From PNON01 sp964387025 (GTDB taxonomy: Bacteria > Chloroflexota > Anaerolineae > Anaerolineales > Anaerolineaceae), in the NCBI GenBank assembly GCA_964387025.1, contig CAYLUZ010000001.1, forward strand, positions 496,001 through 560,000: DNA of 64,000 nt. Reading direction: 5' to 3'. This document shows positions 27,066 to 36,944 of the stretch, piece after piece. The notes beneath the pieces are model-generated. The model searched no databases, was not told the origin of the DNA, and was given only the letters and a program-made list of their open reading frames with translations. Made by a program: the position numbers and the translations under genes. Position 1 is the stretch's first letter; each line of letters starts with the position of its first letter.

Positions 27066-28685
27066 ATGATCAATAAATCTTTATCCGTTTTACGTAATAA
27101 AGTTCAAACCAGTCTCTCAAGGAGAGTCAATGATGCGCGTATTCGTGAGATAGCGCTGGCAATAGCTGGGAGATCGGTAATCAATGCAGACCAGAAACCG
27201 ATCATATTTTTTAACGCTTCGACACGGCTGGGTGGATTAAGCCTGAATGCCGGGTTCTCTCTCATCAGCGCCTGGGCATTGAGGCTTCAGGGGATTCCAG
27301 TCATTCATTTTGTTTGTAAGAGCGGGATGAGCCGCTGTGTCCTGGGGACATACAGGGATAATATTGAAAAACGGCCTCCCTGTAAGAAGTGTATTGCCCA
27401 ATCGATGACCGAATATGATAATGCCCGGGTGATCTGGTTTGACTATCATCCGGATCCGGTTCTGGACCAGGAAATAGAAAAACTATCCATTTTGGAGTTG
27501 GAGGAATTCTCATACGAATCCATCCCATTAGGGAAATTAGTAATGCCAGCCCTGAGATGGGAACTCCGTAAGCATCACCTGGCTGATGACCAGGCCACCC
27601 GATACCTGTATAGGGAATTCATTCTCTCTGCCTGGAATGTCGGACGTAATTTCTTGAAATTGCTCGAACAGATCACTCCGCAGGTTGTAGTTGTGTTTAA
27701 TGGTCAATTCTTTCCAGAAGCGGTTGTTCGATATATTGCTCGTGAGCGCGGCTTCTGTACCGTTGCACATGAAGTCGGATTGCTGCCATTTACAGCTTTC
27801 TTTACAGAGGGAGATGCGACAGCCTATCCGATCGATATTCCGGATGATTACATATTGTCTGATAAACAGAATCAACAATTGGATCAATACCTTGAAAAAC
27901 GGTTTCAGGGTAATTTCAAAATGGCCGGGATTCAATTCTGGCAGGGAATGAAACCATTAAGTCCCGAATTGGTCAATATGATGGCCGGGTATAAACAAAC
28001 CATCCCGGTTTTTACCAACGTAATATTTGATACCAGCCAACCGCATTCAAACGTGGTTTTTTCGGATATGTTCTCCTGGTTGGATACCGTACTCAGGCTG
28101 GCAAAGGATCACCAGGAAACATTGTTCGTGGTCCGGGCTCATCCGGATGAATTAAGGCCGGGAACTGCAAAACAAAGCCGGGAGACAGTAAGGGATTGGG
28201 TGAAAGCCAGTGGTGCTGCTCAACAGGAGAATATTCACTTCATAGATGCATTGGAATATGTCTCCTCGTACGAACTGATCCAGAAATCCAAATTTGTGAT
28301 GGTTTACAATTCAAGTATCGGCCTGGAAGCAGCGATCATGGGAGCAGCGGTATTGTCAGCCGGCAAGTCCAGGTACACCAGCTACCCCACTGTATTTTTT
28401 CCGCAATCCATCCCGGAATACCTGGAAAAAGCGGAAGAAATGCTAAATACCAGAGACATCAAAATCCCACCTGAATTTATTGTCAACGCACGCAACTTTC
28501 TGTACTTTCAATTGTTCAAAACAGCATTACCTTTTGACGATTTTCTAGAAGAAAGCCGCCGACCGGGCCTTGTTTTCATGAAGAAGTTTTCGGTTGATCA
28601 ACTCTCATCAGATAAGTCTGAAACATTGCGGGTGGTTACCGAAGGCTTGATCGAAAACATGCCTTTCCTGCTTGGAGATGGATGA
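27066..28685 (+). CDS. Capsule-type GT-B transferase with four-Cys motif
   Basis: 539 residues, paralogous to the protein at 3003 in its C-terminal half (VVRAHPDELR, SSYELIQKSKFVMVYNSSIGLEA). It differs by a Cys cluster in the N-terminal domain: C84-x6-C91-x14-C106-x2-C109, which could bind zinc or an iron-sulfur cluster. No transmembrane helix is evident. Likely a cytoplasmic glycosyltransferase related to the Capsule_synth/Kdo-transferase group. The end overlaps the following sulfotransferase gene (ATGATG). The donor may be one of the CMP-activated acids made here, but this is inference. Confidence 0.6.
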   Translation: MINKSLSVLRNKVQTSLSRRVNDARIREIALAIAGRSVINADQKPIIFFNASTRLGGLSLNAGFSLISAWALRLQGIPVIHFVCKSGMSRCVLGTYRDNIEKRPPCKKCIAQSMTEYDNARVIWFDYHPDPVLDQEIEKLSILELEEFSYESIPLGKLVMPALRWELRKHHLADDQATRYLYREFILSAWNVGRNFLKLLEQITPQVVVVFNGQFFPEAVVRYIARERGFCTVAHEVGLLPFTAFFTEGDATAYPIDIPDDYILSDKQNQQLDQYLEKRFQGNFKMAGIQFWQGMKPLSPELVNMMAGYKQTIPVFTNVIFDTSQPHSNVVFSDMFSWLDTVLRLAKDHQETLFVVRAHPDELRPGTAKQSRETVRDWVKASGAAQQENIHFIDALEYVSSYELIQKSKFVMVYNSSIGLEAAIMGAAVLSAGKSRYTSYPTVFFPQSIPEYLEKAEEMLNTRDIKIPPEFIVNARNFLYFQLFKTALPFDDFLEESRRPGLVFMKKFSVDQLSSDKSETLRVVTEGLIENMPFLLGDG

Positions 28686-29542
28686 TGCCAGCCACGGTCA
28701 AGAGTGCAATGAAGCTTTTGCGGTGGAAGTTGCGCCGATCCCAGGCGATGCTGAAATGGGGTTCTGGTGAATTGCAGCGTATGCCTATTGTAATTGGCAA
28801 CTCCATGCCGAAGTCAGGATCGCATCTCATCATCCAAATTCTGGAAGGCTTACCGAAGATCGGACCATTTGTGAACCCGGGTGTGCCACCTCTGAACAGG
28901 GATGAAGAAAATACCATCCAACCGCCGGAAAGTATATTACGAAATATTAAGCGGCTGGCTCCAGGCGATTTTACGTATTGTTATCTGAAGGCAGTTGAAC
29001 CATTTTTATCAGAGTTAATAAAACCCGGTTATGCACCGATCTTTGTATATCGCGATCCTCGCGACATGATCATTTCGCATGTATTTTATGCCACACAAAT
29101 GAACATGGTGCATAATATGCATCGTTACTACACGGAAGTATTGAAGACAATGGAAGAGCGGATCAATGCAGCCATACAGGGAGTGGAAGACGAGAATTCG
29201 CCGCTCTCGGGAATTGCTTTGAAATACAGCCGATATATGGGTTGGTTGAGCCAACCCTCAGTATTGAGCATTCGCTTTGAAGAATTGATACTTGAGAAAG
29301 ATCAAACAATAAACAAGATCCTTGATCACCTGGCTGGGCACGGGTTTGTTCCCAGGGTATCCAGGGCTGAAGCTGTGAACGCCATGAAACTATCCATCGA
29401 ACCCAAGCGTTCGGGTACATTCAGAAAAGGACAGCCGGGAAACTGGCGGGAACATTTTACAGACGCAAACAAGGAATTTTTCAAAAACCAGGCGGGAGAT
29501 CTGTTACAGCGGCTGGGGTATGAAAAGGATCAGGACTGGTAA
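28682..29542 (+). CDS. Sulfotransferase family protein (3)
   Basis: 286 residues with the PAPS loop PKSGSHL at 43-49, YRDPRDMIISH at 123-133 and the C-terminal RKGQPGNWREHF contact loop. The last residues are GYEKDQDW. This is the classic Sulfotransfer_1 pattern of cytosolic sulfotransferases. ATG 28682 and ATG 28685 are adjacent alternatives. It forms a tandem pair with the gene at 29544. The two share motif layout but differ widely elsewhere, indicating an old duplication. Confidence 0.85.
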   Translation: MMPATVKSAMKLLRWKLRRSQAMLKWGSGELQRMPIVIGNSMPKSGSHLIIQILEGLPKIGPFVNPGVPPLNRDEENTIQPPESILRNIKRLAPGDFTYCYLKAVEPFLSELIKPGYAPIFVYRDPRDMIISHVFYATQMNMVHNMHRYYTEVLKTMEERINAAIQGVEDENSPLSGIALKYSRYMGWLSQPSVLSIRFEELILEKDQTINKILDHLAGHGFVPRVSRAEAVNAMKLSIEPKRSGTFRKGQPGNWREHFTDANKEFFKNQAGDLLQRLGYEKDQDW

Positions 29543-29543
29543 T

Positions 29544-30437
29544 ATGCCCGGAATGTTTGGAAAAATTAAATCGGAAGGGAAATATCAGGCCAAATTATTG
29601 CGCAGGTTTATACGCAGAATTGTTCGGGAAGCTCAAGTTTATCGAACACTCGGAGACAAATTAAAGGAAGCTCCGATATTATTTACCAATTCTTTCCCGA
29701 AAAGTGGCACACACCTGTTAACTCAGGTATTAGAGGGTTTTCCATTAATTGGAATGGCAGTAAATACTGGTTTACCAGCTGTTGTAATGTATGAAGGACC
29801 TACTGGACGTGAACGGAGTAGTACCGAGATATTTCGCGATCTGGGGCATTTATCCGGTGGTGATATTGGTTATGGTCATCTTCATGCACGTCCTGAAATC
29901 GTGAATTTTTTCACTCGTCCTGGATTTTGTGCTTATTTTATTTTGCGTGACCCGAGGGATGTGGTGATCTCCCACGTACATTATGTCACTAAGATCGAGC
30001 CCAACCATGTGCATCATGACTATTATGCAAATGTGCTGCTGAATTTTGATGAACGATTGAAAACCAGTATTCTGGGCAGGCCTGAAGCAGTCAACCCATT
30101 TCCTGATATTTCTGGAAGATTTGCTCCTTTTATGGATTGGTTGAATCATCCGGAAGTACTCACGATGAAGTATGAGGATTTATTAACTGATCGATCGATA
30201 GTATTACGAAATGTGCTCACTCATGCCCGTTTGCGTGGTTTTAAACTATTGGTGCCTGAATTTCAAGCTTTAGAAAAGTTAGAAACGATGATCAACCCGC
30301 AGAGGTCACCAACTTTTCGACAGGGCAAGTCGGGTGGATGGAAGACCCAATTTACACCAGAGAATAAAGCACTTTTCAAGGAAATCGGCGGGGAATTGCT
30401 TATAAGGATGGGATATGAAACAGACACCAACTGGTAG
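29544..30437 (+). CDS. Sulfotransferase family protein (4)
   Basis: 297 residues from ATG 29544. An upstream in-frame ATG at 29520 lies inside the previous gene and is less likely. PKSGTHL at 52-58, LRDPRDVVISH at 134-144 and RQGKSGGWK near the C-terminus complete the PAPS site. The ending is GYETDTNW. It is the tandem partner of the sulfotransferase at 28682. Base composition becomes visibly richer in A+T from here to about 37 kb. Acceptor unknown; a glycan hydroxyl is inferred. Confidence 0.85.
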   Translation: MPGMFGKIKSEGKYQAKLLRRFIRRIVREAQVYRTLGDKLKEAPILFTNSFPKSGTHLLTQVLEGFPLIGMAVNTGLPAVVMYEGPTGRERSSTEIFRDLGHLSGGDIGYGHLHARPEIVNFFTRPGFCAYFILRDPRDVVISHVHYVTKIEPNHVHHDYYANVLLNFDERLKTSILGRPEAVNPFPDISGRFAPFMDWLNHPEVLTMKYEDLLTDRSIVLRNVLTHARLRGFKLLVPEFQALEKLETMINPQRSPTFRQGKSGGWKTQFTPENKALFKEIGGELLIRMGYETDTNW

Positions 30438-32475
30438 CAAGTTTCGTTGGTTTTTCTCCAAAGATGGCTACCTGCCGGAAATAATCATCATTCTCCTGGT
30501 TATGATCGCCAGTCTGTATGTTGCGTTATCACCTGCAAACAGCCTGACCAATTGGTATAACAATGATGATGGATTCTTCTATTTCAAAGTTGCGCAAAAT
30601 ATTGTAGCCGGACACGGAGTTACATTTGACGGGATAAATGCGACCAATGGGTTCCATCCACTCTGGATGCTAATCTGTATCCCTGTCTACGCTTTGGTAA
30701 AGGGAGATCTGATTACCCCATTAAGGGTGTTCGTCATCCTATTTGGAATTATGCAGGCTATTTCAATGGTTGTAATTTTTCGCCTTTTCGTAAAAAGAGT
30801 CTCAAAACTATTGTCATTTTTATTAACAATGACATTTGGATTTTCATGGCTGGTATACAGCAATACATTCACAGGTGGTCTGGAATCTGCGTTAAGTTTT
30901 ATGCTGGTGGTCATCCTGATCTGGAAGGGCGTTGGTTATCGATACGACAAGAATAAATCGGCAAAGCACCTGATCATCGTTGGTATTATTTCCGCGTTGA
31001 CAGTATTAAGCAGGCTGGATAATCTTATTTTTGTTTCTTTCTTCGGGATGTGGCTGGTTTTTGACCGCAAAGAAGACGCCAGCTTGCTTCTCCTTGATTC
31101 CGTTGCATCCATAATCATCGTTACTATCTCTGCCATTGCAGCTTCGAACTATGGAATATATCCACTGGAAAAAACCATTCTTATAATGACAGGTTTTTTG
31201 GCAGGCGGTGGAATTCTATCCTTCTTTATTACCGGATTTTATTCAGTTTGTTTATTCAACCTGAAGCTAAACAGATTTATCAGAGGTCTTATTGCCAGTG
31301 TAATGTCAATCATTATCCTGGCTGTTCTCTGTTTCGGGTTCTATCTATTAGGGATACTTGAAAGATTTCCATTCAGTCTACTTTTCTATTCTGGAATAGG
31401 TTGGATAATCTATGCGGCAATTATCAGGGGAAATACAATACAACTGGTGTTCCCAGGTCATTCTCAGTTAGTCATCAAGCTACAAGGATGGATGAGTTCC
31501 ATAAAAGAATGGGTAAAAAAACCAATAGCTTACTTTTTACCGATAGTTATTCTTACAGGATTGTATCTGATTTGGAGTCAAGTAAACTTTGGGACACCCA
31601 TGCCAGTAAGTGGACAAATTAAACAGTGGTGGGGAACTTTAACAAATGCAATCTATGGCTCACCTATTGATTCATTTGATGAGATAAGAGGATATCTCCT
31701 TGGAAATGAATCGCCATTACTTTTATTGTATTCCTTCATTGCACCTATATTTTCCTGGACGAAAATTGCTGATTATGTAATCGGATTAATTAGTTGGGTA
31801 ATAATTGCTGGAACCATTGTTTTATTAACCATAAAAAAGAAACAGAAGTCCATATTTCAATGGTCAGATTACATGGCAATCCTCCCATTACTAACAGCTT
31901 CGATATTCCGGATGCTCTATTTCTACATTTCCGGTTATGTACACATGCGGATCTGGTATTGGACTGTTGAAACATTCTTTGTGTTTTTCTTATTATCGAT
32001 AGTTGTGGTCATGATCTGGGAATATTTCTCCACTTTAAAGATCCCTCGCGTAATAGTTGGGTCCGCCGCTGGTGTGATCATGCTGGCTACGTTATTTATG
32101 TTTATTAACAACCTGGTAGTGACTTATCCATGGTCGGTGAAGCCAGAATTGGCAGAAGATTACCTAGTAGTACCCAGGATGGTGGAGGAACAAACCAATC
32201 CGGGGTCAGTCATTGGAACTCCTGGCGGCGGATCATTAAGTTATTTCATAACGGATCGTGTAATTGTCAATTTGGACGGTTTGATGAATAGCAAGGAATA
32301 TTTTGACGGACTGCGTAAATCAGACACATATGAAATAATGAAACAAAGCAACATCCAATATATCTATGCAAACAAGTATGCAGTCACAGAAAGTACACCT
32401 TATGCAGCCATCTTCAACGGCAGGCTCACTCGCATAGGGAAAGTGTTTAATAAACTAATTTACTCATTACAATGA
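30415..32475 (+). CDS. GT-C-like polytopic membrane glycosyltransferase
   Basis: 686 residues with more than ten hydrophobic segments. In the first extracytoplasmic loop NNDDGFFYF at 49-57 has the acidic pair typical of GT-C enzymes using polyprenyl-phosphate sugars, followed by NATNGFHPLW. A short soluble tail ends the protein (ITDRVIVNLDGLMN). The gene starts 23 nt before the upstream stop, after AAGGATGGG. Predicted to transfer a sugar to the glycan on the outer face of the membrane. Family membership (PMT/GT39/83-like) is by pattern only. Confidence 0.65.
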   Translation: MKQTPTGSKFRWFFSKDGYLPEIIIILLVMIASLYVALSPANSLTNWYNNDDGFFYFKVAQNIVAGHGVTFDGINATNGFHPLWMLICIPVYALVKGDLITPLRVFVILFGIMQAISMVVIFRLFVKRVSKLLSFLLTMTFGFSWLVYSNTFTGGLESALSFMLVVILIWKGVGYRYDKNKSAKHLIIVGIISALTVLSRLDNLIFVSFFGMWLVFDRKEDASLLLLDSVASIIIVTISAIAASNYGIYPLEKTILIMTGFLAGGGILSFFITGFYSVCLFNLKLNRFIRGLIASVMSIIILAVLCFGFYLLGILERFPFSLLFYSGIGWIIYAAIIRGNTIQLVFPGHSQLVIKLQGWMSSIKEWVKKPIAYFLPIVILTGLYLIWSQVNFGTPMPVSGQIKQWWGTLTNAIYGSPIDSFDEIRGYLLGNESPLLLLYSFIAPIFSWTKIADYVIGLISWVIIAGTIVLLTIKKKQKSIFQWSDYMAILPLLTASIFRMLYFYISGYVHMRIWYWTVETFFVFFLLSIVVVMIWEYFSTLKIPRVIVGSAAGVIMLATLFMFINNLVVTYPWSVKPELAEDYLVVPRMVEEQTNPGSVIGTPGGGSLSYFITDRVIVNLDGLMNSKEYFDGLRKSDTYEIMKQSNIQYIYANKYAVTESTPYAAIFNGRLTRIGKVFNKLIYSLQ

Positions 32476-34007
32476 AAAAATATCCATATTTTCTGATATT
32501 TACCGCTCTATATCCAGTTATTTCACTCTATGTTTTAAATGTGAGTGAAATTAACTTGATTTACATCATCAGGCCACTTTTGGTATCTTTAGTCGGGATG
32601 GGGTTTATATTTGGTCTTTTTATACTCATTTTGCGAAATCCTCAAAAAGCAGCCATAACTTCGACGATTGGGTTTGTAATATTTTGTTCCTATGGAGCGT
32701 TATTTAATGTAATAAAGGGACTTAGCATAGGGGGAGTAACCCTTGGCAACCATCGCATTCAACTTCCAATAGTGATCATACTTACCGTAATCATTCTTTG
32801 GTTGGTAATTACTCGAATAAAGCCACCATATTTTCAGGTTTATCAGGGTTTTAATGTTGTGTTGGGGGCTTTGATCCTTTTTTTGATGGTTCAACTAGGC
32901 TTGAAATTCGATCAGATAAAGCTTCCATCACAATCCACTAATAATCCGGTCATTGTATCTTCACAGGCAAGCACAGATATGCCCGATGTGTATTATTTTA
33001 TGTTGGATAGTTATCCACGGGCGGATTATATTAAAAAATTTATGGAATATGATAATACTCCATTCCTGGATGCTTTAAAGCAGCGCGGGTTTTTTATAGC
33101 AGACTGCAGTATGAGTAATTACTCATTTACAAGGCTATCCCAGGCAACCACTTTAAACATGGAGTATTTTGAAGATCTGGGATTAGACGTTTCTCGAGAC
33201 GATAAAGATGAATCCAAGTTGGATCCTTATATTATGCATCCAAAAATCCGGACTGATCTGGAGAAAGCCGGGTATTCCACAGTTGCATTTGAGACTGGAT
33301 ACCCATTTACAGAGTGGAGCGATGCAGATTATTTCTTCCGGTCAGAATCCAACCCACTTACCATGCCTGTTCTCACCGCTTTCGAGAATATGTTGATACA
33401 AAACACGGGAATCTCGGCTGCATTAAATAACCAGCATATCCGCAGGCTATTAGGATTTACATTTCCGTATTATGAAAAATGGTCAAGGGAACATTATATT
33501 ATTAACCAGCTGAAGAACGTCCCTGACTTACCCGGTCCAAAATTTGTTTATATTCATTTGGTGACCACCCATCGTCCATATGTGTTTAAGCCAGATGGCA
33601 GTATTCTTAATGATGAACGATACTACCTTGACGATGGTGTGCCGATAAACGATGAATTCTACATTCGTGGATTCCAGTATCAATTGGAATTCACAAACGA
33701 CTACATGCTGGATTTAATTGATACGATCATTGTAGATTCAAAAATTCCACCAGTGATCATATTACAAGGAGATCACGGCGTACGGGCTCCCGGACGACAT
33801 TCGATACTCAACGCGTTGCTCATTCCAAACTTGAAGGACGAATTGTATCCAGCCCTCTCCCCCGTGAATAACTTTCGGGTGGTTGAAAACAGCATCCTTG
33901 GTACAAACCTTGATCTACTAGAAGATGCCACCTTCTTTTCTAACACGAACGTTGCTCCATATAAGTTACGCCCAATTCCAAATGATAACCCATGCAAAAT
34001 ACAGTAG
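32472..34007 (+). CDS. Membrane sulfatase/phosphotransferase-like enzyme 2
   Basis: 511 residues, a paralogue of the protein at 25484. It has four or five N-terminal helices, then PDVYYFMLDSYPRAD from about 171, NYSFT at 216-220 with the presumed Thr nucleophile, HRPYVF and GDHGVRAPG. The stop/start overlap with the upstream GT-C gene (ATGA) shows co-translation. Both copies keep the metal-site Asp, Thr and Asp-His. Its role could be sulfate removal or transfer of a phospho-substituent. The sequence alone does not decide. Confidence 0.72.
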   Translation: MKKYPYFLIFTALYPVISLYVLNVSEINLIYIIRPLLVSLVGMGFIFGLFILILRNPQKAAITSTIGFVIFCSYGALFNVIKGLSIGGVTLGNHRIQLPIVIILTVIILWLVITRIKPPYFQVYQGFNVVLGALILFLMVQLGLKFDQIKLPSQSTNNPVIVSSQASTDMPDVYYFMLDSYPRADYIKKFMEYDNTPFLDALKQRGFFIADCSMSNYSFTRLSQATTLNMEYFEDLGLDVSRDDKDESKLDPYIMHPKIRTDLEKAGYSTVAFETGYPFTEWSDADYFFRSESNPLTMPVLTAFENMLIQNTGISAALNNQHIRRLLGFTFPYYEKWSREHYIINQLKNVPDLPGPKFVYIHLVTTHRPYVFKPDGSILNDERYYLDDGVPINDEFYIRGFQYQLEFTNDYMLDLIDTIIVDSKIPPVIILQGDHGVRAPGRHSILNALLIPNLKDELYPALSPVNNFRVVENSILGTNLDLLEDATFFSNTNVAPYKLRPIPNDNPCKIQ

Positions 34008-34051
34008 CTGTCCGATAGGAAGAACCGGGGAAATGCTTATAATGATAAGGT

Positions 34052-35608
34052 ATGAATATGTTAAAAACTGGTAACAGGTTTCCCGGGTTTTTTTCTTATT
34101 TCATGCGGTTGTCAGGTTTTCAATTAAAAGGTCACTGGTCACTAATTGTTTCAATTGCTGCCTGTGTCATTATTGGAATAGCAGCAATTTATCCACTTAA
34201 TCCAAATATTATGAAGTATGCCGGACAAGATTCTGGCGTTTTTTTGTACACTGGTACTAAAATATTAAATGGGGAAGTACCTTACATCGATGTTTGGGAC
34301 CACAAACCTCCGTTGATCTATTTCGTTGATGCACTATCTCTTTTAATCACTCCTTCTTCTTTATATGGAATATTCATTATTCAACTGATATTCCATATCA
34401 CCAGCAATATACTGTTATATTTCCTGCTTCGCAAATATATTCCAATTCCGTTGACGTTGTTATTCATTTGTGCATTTAGTGTTTACAGTTTGCAGTTTTC
34501 CGGGGGAGGAAACCTGACAGGGTTCTACGCATTACCTTTTCAGATTCTCATGTTTTTGTTAATTTCCCGGTTGTCGAAAAACGATTCCATTGGTTCAATT
34601 GGTTTTTTTACGGGGCTCTCATTTATTTGTGCATTGCTGTTCAGACAAACTTCAATTAGCATTTTTATTGGATTTGCAATTATTGCATTTCTCCATTTTG
34701 GAGAAATTAAATCCAATATCATCCAGTTTATTGAAAAAGCTCTGCTGGGAGCAGCTATTATTGTGGTGCCGTTGGTATTATATTTTGGCTTTAATCACGC
34801 ACTAAAAGATTTCTGGGATCAAGTATTTCACTTCAACTACATCTACACGGATGTCAGGTCTGAGGCAGATAAAATAGGCGCCGTTACGTCCGGTTTGGAG
34901 ACATTAACAGAAAATGGGCTTTTACCTTTTACGGTTTTAGGTGTATTAATCGTTTGTTACAAAACCGTCAGAAGAAAAGAACATTCTCTCCTTGAAGAAG
35001 TTGCAGTGGTTTCGTTTTTCATCGAATGGATTTTTCTATATTCTGGCGGACGACCACGAATTACTTATTTTATGTCCCTATTACCAACCTTCATTTTCCT
35101 TTCATCTGTTTCAATCGGGGTCATACTTAATAAAATTAATCGCCGGGTATTAGAATACATATTCATTGGGCTATGCCTTGTTTTTTTGTCTTATAAATAT
35201 CTTACTTATTCCAATTATTTTCGTTCGGTTTCAAGATCAATGATGAATGATAAGCAGGAAGTGATCCATTTTATTTTTGAGCATTCATCTCCTGAGGATA
35301 AGATACTTGTGTGGGGTGCCGAATCATGGATATACTTTCATACAGGTCGGGATGCATCATCAAAGTTTATTTATCAATATCCTTTATTCTATGAGGGATA
35401 TGCAGACCGGGAGATGTTAAAAGAATTCTTTAGTTCAGTTCTGACCACAAAACCCGCTCTTATCATTGGAACGACCAATAACGGAACTATATCGAATGGA
35501 TTTGGACTGAATAAAAATGATGAAACGAAACAAATTTCCGCGCAGATCCGCGAATTATATAAGCCGATCGCCCATATCGGTAAATGGGTAGTATATTCCA
35601 TGAAATAG
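34052..35608 (+). CDS. ArnT/PMT-like GT-C glycosyltransferase
   Basis: 518 residues, polytopic. QDSGVFLYTGTKILNGEVPY followed by DVWDHKPPLIYFVD at about 81-94 is the conserved first-loop pattern of PMT_2/ArnT-type GT-C enzymes (Asp pair and DHKPP). These use lipid-phosphate-linked sugars on the periplasmic or exterior side. ATG 34052 is preceded by AAGG. ATG 34058 is an alternative. Local composition is AT-rich: bases 34381-34440 contain 19 G/C of 60. Donor unknown. Confidence 0.75.
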   Translation: MNMLKTGNRFPGFFSYFMRLSGFQLKGHWSLIVSIAACVIIGIAAIYPLNPNIMKYAGQDSGVFLYTGTKILNGEVPYIDVWDHKPPLIYFVDALSLLITPSSLYGIFIIQLIFHITSNILLYFLLRKYIPIPLTLLFICAFSVYSLQFSGGGNLTGFYALPFQILMFLLISRLSKNDSIGSIGFFTGLSFICALLFRQTSISIFIGFAIIAFLHFGEIKSNIIQFIEKALLGAAIIVVPLVLYFGFNHALKDFWDQVFHFNYIYTDVRSEADKIGAVTSGLETLTENGLLPFTVLGVLIVCYKTVRRKEHSLLEEVAVVSFFIEWIFLYSGGRPRITYFMSLLPTFIFLSSVSIGVILNKINRRVLEYIFIGLCLVFLSYKYLTYSNYFRSVSRSMMNDKQEVIHFIFEHSSPEDKILVWGAESWIYFHTGRDASSKFIYQYPLFYEGYADREMLKEFFSSVLTTKPALIIGTTNNGTISNGFGLNKNDETKQISAQIRELYKPIAHIGKWVVYSMK

Positions 35609-35684
35609 GTTTGTTTTAGTGAAATTTCTATTTGTACAACTTACAAAATTTTAGTGATAACTGATTAATACCAGGATTTGCACC

Positions 35685-36944
35685 ATGAATTATCTCAAAT
35701 CGAAAATGAACGCCCCTTTGGCTTTGCAGATCCTCATTGCCTTATATTTGTGTGTATATCTGGTAAGCGGTATCTATACCGAATTACAATTTATCACGTT
35801 GAAACCTCTTCCTGAAGATTTGTTTCAAGACTATAAAATTTATCAACGGGCTTTGAATGATGCCATTGAAGGTGATAATCCTTACGAAATTCAGAAGATA
35901 GGTTCGGGTTTTGTCTATACACCTCCAGCATTGTTGATTATTGAGTTTTTTCAAATTATTAAGAATCCCGACGTACAAAAAGCGTTTTTTATAACCATCA
36001 ATATTGCATTCTTGTTGTTAATTGCTTACGGAATTGCAGAATATTACGGGTTAAAGGCTCAGAAGGTATGGTATTGGTATATCTTGTGCCTGGGTTTTGC
36101 ACCATTTCTTGAATTGCTTCATATCGGCCAGATAAATGTCATTACAATGTTCGGAATATTCCTGATGTTCGTTCTGGTGCGCAAATCTCCATATTTTTGC
36201 GGTTTAGGATTGGGAATGGCAATCATCACCAAGGTAACACCGGTTTTTTTCATGGGATATCTTCTGGTGAATCGAAAATTCAAAGTACTCATTACAACTT
36301 TTATAGTGTTAGCATTACTTACCGGTTTAGCGATATTACGTTACGGATTGAACCCTATCCTAGAATACCCCAAGACCTTTTTATGGCTGATGAATCAATT
36401 TCACCTTACGATCAATTCTCAATCATTAGTGGCAAAACTGGCAATTGCCAACACAGTTCAATTTGAGAGGGCTATAGCATTAGTGCCGGAATTGATAAAA
36501 CCTTCAATAATTGGTCTGTTTACCTTTTTTACGAACCAGTATATTCTGATTCAACGGATCCTGACCATTTACATTGGGCTGGTATTAGTAATCAGCTGCA
36601 TTCTGACATATATAAAAAAATTACCAGGAGAACCATTATTTGTGATAACAGCATTAGGGATGATGATCTCTCCCAATATTGCCTGGTATCATCATTACGT
36701 TTTTATCCTCTTACCTTTATTGATATGGATGGGATGGAGCGGCCTTAATTGGAAGGTGGTCTCCTGGTGTCTATTTGGCTTATTGATTATCCAACTTGAT
36801 CGACGGCTACTCACATCGGGATTATTAATTCATGTCTTTAGCCACATAACAATATTAATCATGCTGTATTGGCTTGCCAGACAATTCTTTACCCGTAGAA
36901 TCGTAAATGCTCCATCCGAGTTAGATATTGTAAATCATGGATAA
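35685..36944 (+). CDS. GT87-like (DUF2029) membrane glycosyltransferase
   Basis: 419 residues with about ten hydrophobic segments. The N-terminal loop contains FQDYKIYQRALNDAIEG and NPYEIQ, then FVYTPPALLI, the arrangement of the GT87/DUF2029 family (polyprenyl-phosphate-mannose-dependent mannosyltransferases and relatives). SPNIAWYHHYVFI near residue 325 is also typical. It is separated from the previous gene by 76 nt with no terminator seen. The next gene overlaps its stop. Sugar donor is not established. Confidence 0.7.
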   Translation: MNYLKSKMNAPLALQILIALYLCVYLVSGIYTELQFITLKPLPEDLFQDYKIYQRALNDAIEGDNPYEIQKIGSGFVYTPPALLIIEFFQIIKNPDVQKAFFITINIAFLLLIAYGIAEYYGLKAQKVWYWYILCLGFAPFLELLHIGQINVITMFGIFLMFVLVRKSPYFCGLGLGMAIITKVTPVFFMGYLLVNRKFKVLITTFIVLALLTGLAILRYGLNPILEYPKTFLWLMNQFHLTINSQSLVAKLAIANTVQFERAIALVPELIKPSIIGLFTFFTNQYILIQRILTIYIGLVLVISCILTYIKKLPGEPLFVITALGMMISPNIAWYHHYVFILLPLLIWMGWSGLNWKVVSWCLFGLLIIQLDRRLLTSGLLIHVFSHITILIMLYWLARQFFTRRIVNAPSELDIVNHG

